Assembly: GCF_900637395.1 (NCBI RefSeq)
Contig: NZ_LR134372.1
Span: 248,001 to 312,000, forward strand
DNA from: Campylobacter upsaliensis
GTDB lineage: Bacteria > Campylobacterota > Campylobacteria > Campylobacterales > Campylobacteraceae
Length of the DNA stretch: 64,000 bases
Direction of reading: 5' to 3'
Shown: piece after piece, positions 47,417 to 57,218 of the stretch
Numbering within the stretch: the stretch's first letter is position 1
How the letters are laid out: every line of letters begins with the position of its first letter
Notes under the pieces: generated by a model
Database searches by the model: none
What the model saw: the letters and a program-made list of their open reading frames with translations, nothing else
Told to the model about the DNA's origin: nothing
Made by a program: the position numbers and the translations under genes

Positions 47417-48396
47417 GAAATAAAAAATTCGCCCAGTTTCGCTTTATCATCAAAAGCTCTTGCCTCAAATTCCTTTTCTTTAAAGCCTAGTTTATAGGAG
47501 GCTTTTGGGTCGTTTTTAGTATAAGTAAGGGCTATTTTAAGTGCTAAATTTAAATCTTCCTCGCAAATATCACTACTGACTAAAGAATAAGCGCCGATTA
47601 AATCAAATAGCTTGATTTCTTCATATTTACTTGTTTTCAAAGTCCTTAAAAGCTCGTTTTCAAGCTCGTTACGCCCCACAATCATCTTTGCACCTTTTGG
47701 AAGTCTTAAATGGCGTCCGTATTTTAAAAGCTGGGCGTCATTTACTTCCATATTGCTATCAAATTCTTTAAAATCTTTAATTTTTTTCGCAAAACTTTCT
47801 AGCGTGAGTAAGCACCCACCGCCCGGGCTTTCAAAGTCCTCTATGCCAAATTCTTCTGCCATTTCAAGCTGTCTTTTTCGGCTACGCCCACTTATGCCCT
47901 CAAGTTTTGCTCTATCGACCCAGCCTTCTCTTTCGGGCTTGGTTTCAGGCAGGTTTTTCGCACACATAGGACGCAAAATTAAATCCTCCTCATCAGCGGC
48001 TAGGCGTTTAACTTTCGCCATAGCATCATTTCTTTGACTCATAGGGCGTTGTCCTAAAACCTCGCCTGTGATGATAAAACTCGCCCCCTCATCTTTAAGC
48101 ATAGCAAGAGCTGTTTTAAACATAAAGGCGTGGCAGTCTATGCAGGGGTTAAAATGCTTCCCGTAGCCATATTGTGGGTTAAAAAGAACTTCTTTAAGAT
48201 AAGAATTTCTCACATCAATCATTTCAAATTCCGCTCCTACTAAGGCGGCACGGCGTCTCATCTCCTCGCTTTTATCGCTTCTTGAGCCAAAGCCTATGTT
48301 GATATTTAAAGCCTTAACCGCTATGCCTTGTGAAGTGATGAGCTTCATCGCTAATAAACTATCCAAACCTCCGCTAAAAAGTGCTAATGCTTTCAT
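47413..48396 (-). CDS. PP-loop ATP-dependent sulfurtransferase-like protein (Cj1633-type)
   Basis: Adenylating enzyme of the ThiI/MnmA/TtcA fold group, probably acting on tRNA. The PP-loop is FSGGLDSLLA (residues 7-16). Cysteines sit at C85-x2-C88 (NPCIDCHAF), C145 (LRPMCAK) and C195 (PGGGCLLTLE), a layout like that of [4Fe-4S] tRNA thiolases. The C-terminal ~100 residues have no motif I recognise. It is 327 residues long. Exact reaction unknown. Confidence 0.75.
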   Translation of the reverse strand: MKALALFSGGLDSLLAMKLITSQGIAVKALNINIGFGSRSDKSEEMRRRAALVGAEFEMIDVRNSYLKEVLFNPQYGYGKHFNPCIDCHAFMFKTALAMLKDEGASFIITGEVLGQRPMSQRNDAMAKVKRLAADEEDLILRPMCAKNLPETKPEREGWVDRAKLEGISGRSRKRQLEMAEEFGIEDFESPGGGCLLTLESFAKKIKDFKEFDSNMEVNDAQLLKYGRHLRLPKGAKMIVGRNELENELLRTLKTSKYEEIKLFDLIGAYSLVSSDICEEDLNLALKIALTYTKNDPKASYKLGFKEKEFEARAFDDKAKLGEFFIS

Positions 48397-48475
48397 AATT
48401 TTCCTTTAAAATGATATAAATAAAAATGATTTTTTGCCGATATAAAAAAGTGTAATTGTAGCATAAGGAGTGATA

Positions 48476-49318
48476 ATGAATACAATCAATACTTTAAATG
48501 CAAATTTGCCAAATTCACAAAATATCGCGAGTCGTAAGGAAATTTTAGAACTTAAGCAAGAAGAGCAAGATAAATTTAAAGTCGATGACATCTCAAACAC
48601 AAATTCAGGCTTTAAGGTGGTGTTTGAAAACAAAAAGGGCGAGTTAATGGCGGTGAGAATTAATGAGGAAAATTATCAAAATTTGCAAAATCATTTTAGC
48701 TCCTATACAAATTATATCGCTAGAGAGGACGGCTCTATCAGGCTTAATGGTGAGGCAAATGCCTTTGTGGCGGAGTGGTTTGAAAAGGTGAGCAATACGC
48801 TTTTTGACGCAAATTCTCTTCTTCAAAATGAGACCAATTTCACTTCTTTAAGCTTTCATAAAAGAACGACGCTTGAGAGCTTACAAAATCTAGCCTTGAA
48901 TAAGGGGGATAGTTTAGCTAGTGGTGCAAATTTGGAGGAGAAATTAAATTTCGCTTTAGAAAAGGACATTAATCAAGACGGAAAGGTAAGTGAGCTTGAT
49001 GTCAAAAAAGAAAATTTGAGCGAAATTTTAAGAGGCTTAAAGGAGGCAAGTGGTGGCGGAGCTAATGCTAACACTATGCAAGATAGTGAAAAAATAGAAG
49101 TCAAAGATAAAAAAGAAGAGGAGCTTAAAGACGAGAGAACGCCTTTAGAAAAGGCTTTAGAAGAGGGCTTTGCCTCACTTAGTGCGGAGGAAAAAGCAAA
49201 GCTTGAAAGCTCACATCCGCAGAAATTCAAAGAATTTCAATTGGAGCAAAGCTTTACACAGGATTTAAAAGCACAAATTGCACGCGGAGAAAGCCCTCTT
49301 GTAGATAAGCTTGTCTAA
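48476..49318 (+). CDS. Hypothetical protein with an EF-hand-like calcium loop
   Basis: A 280-residue soluble protein that I do not recognise. A loop DINQDGKVSELDV (~residue 164) fits the EF-hand/dockerin calcium pattern. The rest is hydrophilic and helical, with a K/E-rich stretch (~residues 200-225). AAGGAG at 48465-48470 fits the ATG at 48476; a GTG two codons upstream overlaps that site. There is no signal peptide. The gene is convergent with dnaG, and the stop codons overlap by 4 bp. Confidence 0.75.
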   Translation: MNTINTLNANLPNSQNIASRKEILELKQEEQDKFKVDDISNTNSGFKVVFENKKGELMAVRINEENYQNLQNHFSSYTNYIAREDGSIRLNGEANAFVAEWFEKVSNTLFDANSLLQNETNFTSLSFHKRTTLESLQNLALNKGDSLASGANLEEKLNFALEKDINQDGKVSELDVKKENLSEILRGLKEASGGGANANTMQDSEKIEVKDKKEEELKDERTPLEKALEEGFASLSAEEKAKLESSHPQKFKEFQLEQSFTQDLKAQIARGESPLVDKLV

Positions 49319-51102
49319 AAAGGCGAGCTTTCTAAGCCAAGATCTAGGGGGCTTATATTTTTTTGAGAGAAAATTTGATGCCAAGTTTTAAGGCGTGTTT
49401 CTAAAATTTGTGTATCTCTTTCGCTTTTGATAAAACTTAAGGCTTCTTTGTAAAATTCAAAAAGGGCGTTTTCATCAAGCTGTTTTTTAAGCTTTTCAGC
49501 GTTTTTATCTAAAAGGCTTAAAAGCTGTTTTTTAAGCCCTAGATGAGGCTTTGTGATAGCAAGGGCGTTAAAAAAGGCAAGATTGATTTTACAAAGTAGG
49601 CATAAGAAATCATTAAGATTAGTGATAGTGCCTAAATTTCGAAGCTCAAGTTCTCTAATGTCGCTATCCTCAAGCCCACAACCTGCCAAAACTTTTTCGC
49701 AAAGTTCCTTATGCTTAAAACAAGCCTTATCACTCATCGTTAAAAATAAAGCCCTAGCTTCACTTGAAGCTCTAAGAAAGCTTAAAAGCTCTAATTCGCC
49801 TAAATGCACTCTTGATTTTTGCGTTTCTAAAAGAGGGGTTTTAGGGGGGCGGCTGGCATTTTTGCTTAAAACGATGAGATTTTTTTCTACGCCTAGAAGT
49901 TTTGAGACTAAATTAGTATAAGAATTTGCCACTAAAGGTTCAAGCAAAAAGGTGTATTTTTGCACGGATTCTAAGGCTTTTTGTTTATCAAGGGCGGAAT
50001 TTATGCTGCCCCTTAAAAGCTCTCTTATGTAAAACTCTCCAAGCTCCATAGCCTTTTCTAAAAGGGCGTGAAGCTTTTTAGCCTCATCATTTGCCACAAG
50101 CTCGGCAGGATCCTTTCCGCCCTCAAGCAAGACGACTTTGCCATCGATTTTATTAACACTTAGTAAAAAAGCCGAACGAAATGCCGCTTTGCGTCCTGCC
50201 TCGTCATTATCAAAACAAAGCAAAACCTTTGCTTCATAACGGCGGATAAGGGGGAGATGATGTTCTGTTAAAGCTGTGCCAAGCACTGCCACAGCGTTAG
50301 TAAAGCCTGCTTTATGAAAGGCTATGGCGTCCATATAACCCTCGCAAATAATCATCTCTTTTTGCCTCGCTATGCTATCCTTAGCAAGATGAAAGGCGTA
50401 AAAAATGCGTGCTTTGTCAAAAAGCGGACTTTGAGGGGAATTGACATATTTAGCGGCGTTATTTGCGTTTAAAGTCCTACCCCCAAAACCTACCAATAAG
50501 CCTTTATAATCATAAATGGGAAAGGTGATTCTATGGATAAAACTCGCATAAAATCCTCCTCTTCCATCTTTTTTAATCGCCCCCACATAAAGGGCGTCTT
50601 CGTTTGAAATTTGCTCGTTTTTAAGTAGCCTTAAGCTTTCTTCATTTCCCACTGCATAGCCAAGTTCGAATTTTTTAATGTCCTCATCGCTTAATTTTCT
50701 TTGATAAAGATAGTCTAAAGCCTCTTTATGTTTAGCTAAATTTTGCTTATAAAAGGCGTTTAAAAGGGGCAAAATGTGCTTAATTTCTTTTTTATTTTCC
50801 TCTTTTTCTTTGGTGTAGGTGAGGGTGAAATTACTTAAATGCGCCACTTTTTCTACCGCTTCAGCGAAATTCACTCTTTCAAAGTCCATTACAAATTTAA
50901 AAACATCGCCTCCAGCCCCACAGCCAAAGCAATGGTAAAAATTTTTTTGGGTATTGATGTGTAAGGACGGATTTCTATCATCGTGAAAGGGGCAAACGCA
51001 TACATAAGAAGCCCCACTCCTACGCACCTGGACAAAATGAGAAATAATGCTTAAAATGTCTGCTCTTTGGCTTAAAAGTTCTATGCTATCTTTTGCTATC
51101 AT
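49315..51102 (-). CDS. dnaG: DNA primase
   Basis: Synthesises RNA primers at the fork. It has an N-terminal zinc ribbon (CPFHDDRNPSLHI ... HCFGCG), an RNA-polymerase core, a TOPRIM domain with IICEGYMDAIAF and CFDNDEAGRKAAF, and a C-terminal helicase-binding region. It is 595 residues long. It diverges from the TPR protein gene (start 51161), with a 58-bp gap. Confidence 0.96.
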   Translation of the reverse strand: MIAKDSIELLSQRADILSIISHFVQVRRSGASYVCVCPFHDDRNPSLHINTQKNFYHCFGCGAGGDVFKFVMDFERVNFAEAVEKVAHLSNFTLTYTKEKEENKKEIKHILPLLNAFYKQNLAKHKEALDYLYQRKLSDEDIKKFELGYAVGNEESLRLLKNEQISNEDALYVGAIKKDGRGGFYASFIHRITFPIYDYKGLLVGFGGRTLNANNAAKYVNSPQSPLFDKARIFYAFHLAKDSIARQKEMIICEGYMDAIAFHKAGFTNAVAVLGTALTEHHLPLIRRYEAKVLLCFDNDEAGRKAAFRSAFLLSVNKIDGKVVLLEGGKDPAELVANDEAKKLHALLEKAMELGEFYIRELLRGSINSALDKQKALESVQKYTFLLEPLVANSYTNLVSKLLGVEKNLIVLSKNASRPPKTPLLETQKSRVHLGELELLSFLRASSEARALFLTMSDKACFKHKELCEKVLAGCGLEDSDIRELELRNLGTITNLNDFLCLLCKINLAFFNALAITKPHLGLKKQLLSLLDKNAEKLKKQLDENALFEFYKEALSFIKSERDTQILETRLKTWHQIFSQKNISPLDLGLESSPF

Positions 51103-51160
51103 AATGAAAATTATACAAAGTTTTGGCTATAATTTGTTAATTTCATTTTGCGGATATTTT

Positions 51161-52120
51161 ATGGATTTTTTCTTTGTGGAATACAGAGACCCCATAGTGG
51201 GGCTGATTTTTCTTACTCTGCTTATTTTAGTCGTGGCTTTGGCACATTATGCGTGGAGGATTTTTGCAGACAAAGATAAGGAGCAAAAACTAGAAAAATT
51301 TATTAAAAAATTTGAGCTTGAAAACGCCCATAAAGAGCTTTTAAGAAGTGAGAATTTAAGCTTTTCAAATCTTAGCTTTTTGGCTGAAATTTTTACTAAG
51401 AGTGGCGAATTTGAAAAGGCAAGTGGAATTTATTTAATCGCTTTGGAAAAAACAAAGGATAAAAACGAGCAAGAGGAGGCTTTTTTAGCTTTAGCGAAGG
51501 TCTATTTTAAGGCGGGGTTTTTAGAAAAATGCACCGAAGTGCTTTTAAATGCCCTTAAAATTCGCTCTCGTAATAAAGAAGCCTTAAAACTGCTTAAAAT
51601 AAGCTATCTTAAGCTTAAAAAATATAAAGAAAATTTAGAGCTTTTGGAGTGTTTGTTTGAATTAGGCGAGGACATTAAGGAGGAAGCTGAATTTATCAAA
51701 GCTTTAGCACTTGAAAATAAAGAAAACGCTAAAGAAAAAATTTTAAAGCTTGATGAAAGTTCTGCTTTAAAACGCTACTTGTTTGAAAAATATGGCATTT
51801 TTAAAAAGCAAAATTTAGTGCAAATTTGCGATTTGCTTTATAAGAGTAAAGAGCCTATTAATTTGGACGATGAGGAATATTATGAGTTTTTTTATATGCT
51901 TGATTTAGTGGAGAAAAAAGAGGGCTTTTCTTTTAGAAATTCACACTTTAAGATGTATCACATTTTAAAGCAAAATCATTTTAAAGCGAGACTTGAATTT
52001 TCTTATATGTGTTTGGAGTGTAAAAACATTATGCCGCTTTTTTTCTATCATTGTCCTGTGTGCTATGAATTTAATCGTTGTAAAATTTTATATGAGGTTA
52101 AAAACGATGAAACGCGTTGA
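51161..52120 (+). CDS. TPR-repeat membrane protein with C-terminal zinc-ribbon (Cj1637-type)
   Basis: A 319-residue protein with one N-terminal membrane helix (~residues 12-30), TPR-like helical pairs (~residues 50-180) and a C-terminal rubredoxin-like Cys-x2-Cys pair set (CLECKNIMPL ... CPVCYEF). This layout resembles E. coli LapB/YciM, which controls LPS synthesis, but orthology is not established. The start is the ATG opening MDFFFVEYRDP; an in-frame extension upstream would run into the dnaG promoter and start. It overlaps rnhA by 14 bp. Confidence 0.75.
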   Translation: MDFFFVEYRDPIVGLIFLTLLILVVALAHYAWRIFADKDKEQKLEKFIKKFELENAHKELLRSENLSFSNLSFLAEIFTKSGEFEKASGIYLIALEKTKDKNEQEEAFLALAKVYFKAGFLEKCTEVLLNALKIRSRNKEALKLLKISYLKLKKYKENLELLECLFELGEDIKEEAEFIKALALENKENAKEKILKLDESSALKRYLFEKYGIFKKQNLVQICDLLYKSKEPINLDDEEYYEFFYMLDLVEKKEGFSFRNSHFKMYHILKQNHFKARLEFSYMCLECKNIMPLFFYHCPVCYEFNRCKILYEVKNDETR

Positions 52121-52544
52121 AATTTATACAGATGGCTCTTGCTTAAATAACCCGGGCTTTGGGGGTTATGCTTACATCGTGCGTTATAAAGAACACGAAA
52201 AAGTGGGTGTCGGCGCAGAGGAAAACACGACCAATAATAAAATGGAGCTAAAGGCTATCATTAAGGCTTTAGAGATACTTAAAGAGCCTTGTGAAGTGTA
52301 TCTTTACACAGACTCAAATTTAATGGTGCAAAGCATTAATGAGTGGCTTGAGGGCTGGGTAAAGAAAAATTTCAAAGGTAGGAAAAATGCCGATTTATGG
52401 CGTGAGTATTTACGCGTCTCAAAAGAGCATAAAATCAAGGCTTTTTGGATCAAAGCACATAACGGACATAAGGAAAATGAGCGTTGCGACACTCTAGCAA
52501 GAGAGGCAGCACTTAAGCTACAAAGAGAACATAAGGAAGCATAA
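52107..52544 (+). CDS. rnhA: Ribonuclease HI
   Basis: Cuts RNA in RNA-DNA hybrids. The catalytic carboxylates are visible: D in [13 protein letters not shown] in [10 protein letters not shown] in LYTDSNLMV and D in CDTLAREAA. The start [10 protein letters not shown] at 52107 gives 145 residues, the usual size; a longer frame from 51993 overlaps the TPR gene. rnc starts at the base shared with its stop. Confidence 0.96.
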   Translation: MKRVEIYTDGSCLNNPGFGGYAYIVRYKEHEKVGVGAEENTTNNKMELKAIIKALEILKEPCEVYLYTDSNLMVQSINEWLEGWVKKNFKGRKNADLWREYLRVSKEHKIKAFWIKAHNGHKENERCDTLAREAALKLQREHKEA

Positions 52545-53218
52545 TGGCTAAACTCGAACGCTTAGAAGCAAAGCTAAATTACAAATTTAAAGATAAAAAT
52601 CTTCTTATCTGTGCTCTAACACACAAAAGCGCAAAGAAAAATTACAATAATGAAAGGCTAGAATTTTTGGGTGATGCGGTGCTTGATTTAGTTGTGGGCG
52701 AATTTTTATTTCATAAATTTAAAAATGAAGCAGAAGGCGATTTATCCAAGCTTAGAGCCGCCCTTGTCAATGAAAAATCCTTTGCTAAAATCGCCACTTC
52801 TCTTAATCTAGGTGCTTTTATCTTTATGAGTATAGCCGAGCAAAATAACGGCGGCAAAACTAAACCTTCCATACTCTCAGACGCCTTTGAAGCTCTAATT
52901 GGTGCTTTACATTTAGAAGCTGGTTTTATAAAGGCTAAAGAAATCGCACTAAGGCTTATAGAGGAGAATTTCCCTAACATTGACGCAAAGAGCCTATTTA
53001 AGGACTATAAAACAAAACTTCAAGAAATCACACAAGCTAAAATGGGCTCAACCCCCGAATATGAAACGCTAAGAGCCTTTGGACCTGACCATCAAAAAAG
53101 CTTTGAAATCGCCTTAAATTTGGAAGGCAAAGAAATGGCAAGAGCCATAGCAAGTAGTAAAAAAGAAGCCCAGCAAATGGCGGCAAAAATCACTTTAGAA
53201 AAGTTAGGAGCATTATGA
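52544..53218 (+). CDS. rnc: Ribonuclease III
   Basis: Double-strand RNA endonuclease for rRNA processing and mRNA/sRNA decay. The signature [16 protein letters not shown] (~residue 34) and the second metal cluster [16 protein letters not shown] are intact, with a C-terminal dsRNA-binding domain (residues ~155-224). It is 224 residues long. It overlaps aroC by 4 bp. Confidence 0.97.
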   Translation: MAKLERLEAKLNYKFKDKNLLICALTHKSAKKNYNNERLEFLGDAVLDLVVGEFLFHKFKNEAEGDLSKLRAALVNEKSFAKIATSLNLGAFIFMSIAEQNNGGKTKPSILSDAFEALIGALHLEAGFIKAKEIALRLIEENFPNIDAKSLFKDYKTKLQEITQAKMGSTPEYETLRAFGPDHQKSFEIALNLEGKEMARAIASSKKEAQQMAAKITLEKLGAL

Positions 53219-54300
53219 ATACTTTTGGGACAAGATTAAAAATGACAAGCTTTGGAGAATCACACGGAAAAGCCATAGGCGTGGTGCTTGATGGTATGCC
53301 CTCTAATGTGAAATTTGACGAGGAATTTTTGCAAAAGGAGCTGGATAAAAGAAAGGGTGGAAGCAAATTTGCCACGCCTAGAAAAGAAAGCGATGAAGCG
53401 GAAATTTTAAGCGGAGTTTTCGAGGGTTTTACCACAGGACAGCCCATAGCTATGCTTTTTAGAAATGAAAATACGCGTTCAAAAGATTATAGTGAGCTTA
53501 AAAGCCTTTTTCGTCCCTCGCATGCGGATTTTAGCTATTTTCAAAAATATGGCATAAGAGATTATAGGGGAGGAGGGCGTTCAAGTGCTAGAGAAAGCGT
53601 AGCTAGAGTGGCAGCTGGAGCGGTGGCTGCTATGCTTTTGAGGGAATTTAATATCGAGGTTTTAAGCGGAGTTTTTGGCGTAGGCAGGTGCGTTTCGACC
53701 CTTAAAAATAATGAATTCGACTTTGAATTTGCAAATAAAAGTGAAATTTTTTGCCTTGATAAGGATTTAGAGGAAAATTTTAAGCAAGAAATTTTAAAAG
53801 CAAAAAAGGCAAAAGATAGCGTTGGAGCGGCTGTTTTTACTAAGGTTAGTGGTGTAATGGCAGGACTTGGGGAGGTGCTTTATGATAAGCTTGATTCTAA
53901 ACTCGCCCACGCTTTAATGGGGATAAATGCTGTAAAATCCGTAGAAATAGGCTCTGGTATAAGCTCAAGTCAAAAAAGAGGCTCGCAAAATAACGACTCT
54001 ATGCAAAATGGCAAATTTTTAAGCAATCATAGCGGAGGGATTTTAGGTGGCATTTCAAATGGCGATTTAATCGAGCTTAAGAGCTATTTTAAACCTACGC
54101 CGTCCATTTTTCTAGCTCAAAAAACGATAAATGAAGACGGCGAAAATGTCTTGTGTGAGCTAAGTGGTAGGCACGACCCTTGCGTGGGTGTGAGAGGAAG
54201 TGTGGTTGCTAATGCTATGGTTAGGCTTGTGATAGCTGATGTTTTGCTTTTAAATGCAAGTGCAAATTTAGAGCATCTTAAAGCAATTTATAAAAGCTAA
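53215..54300 (+). CDS. aroC: Chorismate synthase
   Basis: Last step of the shikimate pathway, FMN-dependent. Signatures: [16 protein letters not shown] (residue ~14), [20 protein letters not shown] and [14 protein letters not shown]. It is 361 residues long. It is the last gene of TPR-rnhA-rnc-aroC. Its stop overlaps that of the convergent DUF2920 gene by 4 bp. Confidence 0.97.
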   Translation: MNTFGTRLKMTSFGESHGKAIGVVLDGMPSNVKFDEEFLQKELDKRKGGSKFATPRKESDEAEILSGVFEGFTTGQPIAMLFRNENTRSKDYSELKSLFRPSHADFSYFQKYGIRDYRGGGRSSARESVARVAAGAVAAMLLREFNIEVLSGVFGVGRCVSTLKNNEFDFEFANKSEIFCLDKDLEENFKQEILKAKKAKDSVGAAVFTKVSGVMAGLGEVLYDKLDSKLAHALMGINAVKSVEIGSGISSSQKRGSQNNDSMQNGKFLSNHSGGILGGISNGDLIELKSYFKPTPSIFLAQKTINEDGENVLCELSGRHDPCVGVRGSVVANAMVRLVIADVLLLNASANLEHLKAIYKS

Positions 54301-55478
54301 TCAAGACGCAAACAATAAGCCTCACCCTCATCTTTAAAGGTGAAAATTTTATCCTCACAAGGATAGCTTATGGAAGCATTTTGAAGGGGGAATTTGCCTC
54401 CTTCAAATTCTTTTAAGAGAGAGGGGAGTTCTTTTAAAAAAACGCGGTGATTTGAAATGCCTCCGTGAGTTAAATCTCTTATGATTTTATGGTCGATGTC
54501 CTCTTTTTTAGCTAGATGTAGCTTTGCCTTAAAGCCCATTTTTTCATAAATTTCATATAAAAGTTTTTTATCTTTTGCGGTTTCAAACTCATCTTCACTA
54601 CCATGATAACTCACATAATGAATATGCCCGCAATGTGTTTTTTGAATTTGTAAATGGGACGGAGTTAGCAAAGAGCGTATTTCATAATGTGCCTTTGTGA
54701 AATTATTCTCATTCCAAAAAGTTTTGGTAAAGCAATGTGATGAAAAATCATCTGTGTTTATAAAAAATTCTCCGTGCCCTAAAGTCCTACCCATAAACAT
54801 CTCAAAAAAGGGCAGAGGCGCGCAGGCTATATCAATGACAGCGTTGGTGTGATGAGGGGCGATTTTGGCGATTAAGTGTGCTAAATAGCCTCCATAACAT
54901 CCGCCCCCATAAATGACGGGTAAGTTACCCCCCCCCCCCCCCCCATGAGTTTTGAGATCTTTTAAAACATTGATATGATCAAGTGCAGCCATAATGCCGT
55001 AATTTTGATATTCTTCATTAGGTGGGAGGAGGGTGTAGGTGAGGGTGTTGATTCTAAAATCTTTAGCTAAATTTCCCTTTTTCTTTTCTTTTTGTATGGA
55101 TTCTTCTATAAATTTTAAAGCTTCTGTGCTTGTTAAATTTGCATAGGGTAAGCCTACATCTTGACAAAGCTTGATTAAATTTGCTTTATCCTCTTCAAGT
55201 ATGGCGATTTGAGCGCTATATTGTTGCTCTAAGTTATTCACGCGACAACAAAAGCAATGATACAGCACATTTACAGCCGCCACGCCGAATTTAGAAGCGA
55301 TTTGTTTTCTAGTAAAATCCATCATTCTAAGGTCTGTATTTGTCCCAAAACCACCGATGATGAAAAAGATTGCCTTAGGATTTTGTGGGGAGCTTAGGCG
55401 GTATTCAAGCTTGGAATTTCTTTTAATGCCAAGTTCCACATCATCACAAGAAGAAATAAAAAATTGCTTATCTATCAT
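54297..55478 (-). CDS. DUF2920 alpha/beta-hydrolase-like protein, phase-variable (617 family)
   Basis: A 393-residue member of the family seen as Cj0617/0618, Cj1305c, Cj1306c and Cj1310c, several of them in the C. jejuni flagellar glycosylation locus. IFFIIGGFGTNTDLRMMDF is an oxyanion-type start (~residue 37) and GGGCYGGYLAHL the nucleophile elbow, with Cys194 where hydrolases usually have Ser. Gly179-184 come from a 17-G tract just before the elbow, so frame changes remove the active site. As read, the gene is in the ON frame. The substrate is unknown. Confidence 0.85.
   Translation of the reverse strand: MIDKQFFISSCDDVELGIKRNSKLEYRLSSPQNPKAIFFIIGGFGTNTDLRMMDFTRKQIASKFGVAAVNVLYHCFCCRVNNLEQQYSAQIAILEEDKANLIKLCQDVGLPYANLTSTEALKFIEESIQKEKKKGNLAKDFRINTLTYTLLPPNEEYQNYGIMAALDHINVLKDLKTHGGGGGGNLPVIYGGGCYGGYLAHLIAKIAPHHTNAVIDIACAPLPFFEMFMGRTLGHGEFFINTDDFSSHCFTKTFWNENNFTKAHYEIRSLLTPSHLQIQKTHCGHIHYVSYHGSEDEFETAKDKKLLYEIYEKMGFKAKLHLAKKEDIDHKIIRDLTHGGISNHRVFLKELPSLLKEFEGGKFPLQNASISYPCEDKIFTFKDEGEAYCLRLD
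54928..54944 (-). repeat. Poly-C/G tract of 17 in the DUF2920 gene
   Basis: Seventeen C on the plus strand (G on the coding strand). Sixteen G would shift into a frame ending at a TAG about 16 codons later. Eighteen would meet TAA immediately after the tract. Confidence 0.9.
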
Positions 55479-55545
55479 TTTTAGCCTTTAAATTTATAAA
55501 TAAATTTAACATAGCTTTTTAAACTATCATAAAATTTGATAATTT

Positions 55546-56544
55546 TTAATGCTCCTTAAAAATCATACCATTTGCTACGGCTCTTAAGGTTTTATAAGAG
55601 ATGAAAAAGACTGCAAAAAGTGCTAAAATGAGTGCTAAAACCCCTAAAAATCCATAAAAATACTTAAATTTATAAGTGATAAATAAATCAAAACTTGCTA
55701 TGCTAAAAGCACATAAAGGAAAGGTAAAAGCCCACCAAGACGGAGCAAAGCTAAGTTTGCTAAAAATTTTGCTTAAAAAGATTAATAAAAGCACGAAAAA
55801 TAAAGCTATAAAATACACCATTAAGCTTAAAATGCTATGTGTTTGAAAAAGACTATGAAAATCTAGCACAAAAATGCTAGGCGGAGCGATGAAAATAAAA
55901 AGCGTAGGGATAAATTTAGTCTCCAAACTTTGCTCAAAAATAAGCCTTTGCATAATCATCGCACTTAAAATAATCCAAAAAAAGCACCCTATGGAAAAGA
56001 AAAAAAGTAGCATATCTTTTGGGGCATTGATGAAAGCGCCGCTAAGTGGGACTATTAAATTTCCAACGACAGGGATAAACCACGCAGGAGAAAGCAAGGA
56101 GCTTTTCATACTTTCTTTAAACCAAAAACTCATCACATATAAGCTTAAAATAAGCTGTAAAGCACTCGCCACATAAAAACTTCCTAAAATCACCCACCAA
56201 AATCCACTTTCCTTAGAGATAAAATCACTCCAAAACGCCGTAATAATAAGCATACTTATAGGTACACTTGAGAGAAAATTAATCTTAACTTGATGTGTGA
56301 AATCCTCTTTAAAAGCTTTAAAATGATAGAGTATTTTCGCACCATAACACACAAATAAAAGTGCAAAAACAATCAATGCTAAAATCGCAAAAATAAAGGC
56401 AGACCACGCTAAAAAATCTTGATGATTAAAAGCCATACTAGCTTTTTTAAACGCAAGAGAAAGCCCTCCAATCCCCATAACCGAAGCAAATAAAACTATG
56501 GGAAAATTTGCAAGTTTTGAAATTTTTTCGATATTTTCTTGCAT
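55546..56544 (-). CDS. TehA/SLAC1-type transporter (TDT family)
   Basis: Inner-membrane protein of 332 residues with about ten hydrophobic helices. It opens with NFPIVLFASVMGIGGLSLAF, the family's first helix, and has FIPVVGNLIVPLSG in the centre, as in TehA. Members export or import small anions, dicarboxylates or sulfite, and some give tellurite resistance. The start overlaps the cytochrome b gene stop by one base, so it sits in an operon with the Fe-S/cytochrome b pair. Confidence 0.8.
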   Translation of the reverse strand: MQENIEKISKLANFPIVLFASVMGIGGLSLAFKKASMAFNHQDFLAWSAFIFAILALIVFALLFVCYGAKILYHFKAFKEDFTHQVKINFLSSVPISMLIITAFWSDFISKESGFWWVILGSFYVASALQLILSLYVMSFWFKESMKSSLLSPAWFIPVVGNLIVPLSGAFINAPKDMLLFFFSIGCFFWIILSAMIMQRLIFEQSLETKFIPTLFIFIAPPSIFVLDFHSLFQTHSILSLMVYFIALFFVLLLIFLSKIFSKLSFAPSWWAFTFPLCAFSIASFDLFITYKFKYFYGFLGVLALILALFAVFFISYKTLRAVANGMIFKEH

Positions 56545-57218
56545 TATGACTCCTTATCTGCCATTTTAACGCCTTCTTCCCACAAACTATGTCTTTCTTT
56601 AATGTAGTTAGCATCGACCTTGCCACTAAACATAGCCCCTAAAAGAGGGCGATTTGCCTTAAATATAAAAGCTGCTAAATGCCCTATAATCCCTAAAATA
56701 ATTAAAATCATACCAAGATTATGTAGCTGTGCACTCCAAAAATAAAGCCCCTCGCTTAAATTCCACCCCGCTAAATTTTTAGCCGTTTTAATGAGTCCTG
56801 TGATAATTAAAAGAAGCAAAACAAGCCCGATGAAAAAATAAGCCAATCTTTGCTCGGGTAAATATTTCTCACTCTTTGGCTCAACTCCTCCAAAAAGCAT
56901 AGCTTTGATAATTTTAAGACTTTTTACTCCGTCGCCTTTTTTAGGAAAGATGTCAAATTCCGCTCTAGCTATGTGGAAAAATAAGTGAAACGCCACGAAA
57001 AAAATGAGGCTAAAAGCCCCTACATAGTGCATTATAAGACTGATATGATAGTCCCCACTCCACGCCATTAGGGGCAATTCGTTAATCATATATCTTTTTG
57101 AAACGGGCATTTGAAACATACCGCTTATAATTAGTGCAAAAGTGCTTACCGCCACACCCCAATGCACGATACGATTTTGCAGACTTTGACGCAATATCAT
57201 TTTTTTAATTTTTTTCAT
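56544..57218 (-). CDS. Membrane cytochrome b subunit (formate dehydrogenase gamma-like)
   Basis: A 224-residue inner-membrane dihaem cytochrome. Four or five helices carry candidate haem histidines: NRIVHWGVAVSTF (H19), HYVGAFSLIFFVAFHLFFH and HNLGMILIILGIIGHLAAF. The C-terminal MFSGKVDANYIKERHSLW is characteristic of FdnI/FdoI-type gamma subunits. It would pass electrons between the quinone pool and the Fe-S protein encoded just upstream (4-bp overlap). No catalytic molybdoenzyme subunit is in the window. Confidence 0.82.
   Translation of the reverse strand: MKKIKKMILRQSLQNRIVHWGVAVSTFALIISGMFQMPVSKRYMINELPLMAWSGDYHISLIMHYVGAFSLIFFVAFHLFFHIARAEFDIFPKKGDGVKSLKIIKAMLFGGVEPKSEKYLPEQRLAYFFIGLVLLLLIITGLIKTAKNLAGWNLSEGLYFWSAQLHNLGMILIILGIIGHLAAFIFKANRPLLGAMFSGKVDANYIKERHSLWEEGVKMADKES

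Noticed and set aside
51047-51160. 38-residue N-terminal extension of the TPR protein
   Set aside because: It runs through the dnaG start region on the opposite strand and has no ribosome-binding site; the ATG at 51161 gives a clean membrane-anchor start.
51993-52106. N-terminal extension of RNase HI
   Set aside because: It overlaps the TPR coding region out of frame and lengthens the enzyme beyond its usual size.
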